Shown here: one piece after another, positions 46,504-46,589 of the stretch
Layout: the number at the start of each line of letters is the position of its first letter
Position numbering within the stretch: the first letter of the stretch is position 1
Assembly: GCA_938040365.1 (NCBI GenBank)
Contig: CALHXU010000076.1
Span: 1 to 46,589 of the forward strand
Source of the DNA: an uncultured Acidimicrobiales bacterium
GTDB taxonomy: Bacteria > Actinomycetota > Acidimicrobiia > Acidimicrobiales > SHLQ01
DNA length: 46,589 nucleotides
Direction: 5' to 3'
Position numbers and translations under genes: made by a program
Notes under the pieces: model-generated
Told to the model about the DNA's origin: nothing
Seen by the model: only the letters and a program-made list of their open reading frames with translations
Databases searched by the model: none

Positions 46504-46589
46504 GAAAAAGGATTCCTGAGATGAGTTCGGTATCGAGATGGATAATCCGACGGACCATTCTGCCGCTGCACACAACATCGCGCAACGTC

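Overview
The window looks like a chromosomal segment of a moderately high-GC actinobacterium, most plausibly of the class Acidimicrobiia (inference). The evidence is the rplK-rplA / rplJ-rplL / rpoB-rpoC order, an actinobacterial-type myo-inositol-3-phosphate synthase, a single-chain pyruvate carboxylase, frequent GTG starts and ATGA/GTGA gene overlaps. I see no rRNA, tRNA, CRISPR array, transposase, integrase or phage gene.

Layout. 1-312 is a hairpin-rich tandem repeat. 313-3933 is nrdA-nrdB (class Ia ribonucleotide reductase) read leftward, with a candidate operator in its promoter. 4306-6003 holds aroQ and an FAD amine-oxidase-like protein. 6097-9293 is an asparaginase II gene coupled to a Wzm/Wzt polysaccharide ABC exporter. 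9397-10110 is a Bax-inhibitor-1 membrane protein ended by a strong hairpin. 10171-14195 is pyruvate carboxylase plus a small unrecognised protein. 14291-19913 is a metabolic patch: quinone oxidoreductase, a RutA-like flavin monooxygenase, an isochorismatase-fold amidohydrolase, an isocitrate-lyase/PEP-mutase family protein, a serine hydrolase and an SDR. 19976-22991 has a LysR regulator coupled to a TauE/SafE exporter and divergent ino1.

23111-31307 is the most distinctive part: seven tightly packed, mostly overlapping leftward genes that look like a sulfated-exopolysaccharide operon. In transcription order they are a Wzz/Wzc-like co-polymerase with a decayed kinase site, an Alg14/PssD-like subunit, an Alg13/PssE-like subunit fused to a sulfotransferase, a GT2 glycosyltransferase, a Wzy-like polymerase/ligase, a phosphotransferase-fold protein and a second sulfotransferase. 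Diverging from it are two secreted GH26-like glycosidases (31565-33953). Together they suggest assembly, sulfation and trimming of a surface glycan. No flippase or priming transferase lies in the window, so the system is either incomplete here or borrows parts from elsewhere.

33985-35751 is an SLC13-type transporter. 35843-46503 is the core transcription/translation block read leftward: rplK, rplA, a structured leader, rplJ, rplL, an attenuator-like hairpin, rpoB, rpoC and a strong terminator. Within it, RpoC has lost three of the four cysteines of the internal zinc site, RpoB has Val at the E. coli Asn518 position of the rifampicin region, and ribosomal protein L10 carries a repetitive acidic C-terminal tail of about 94 residues.
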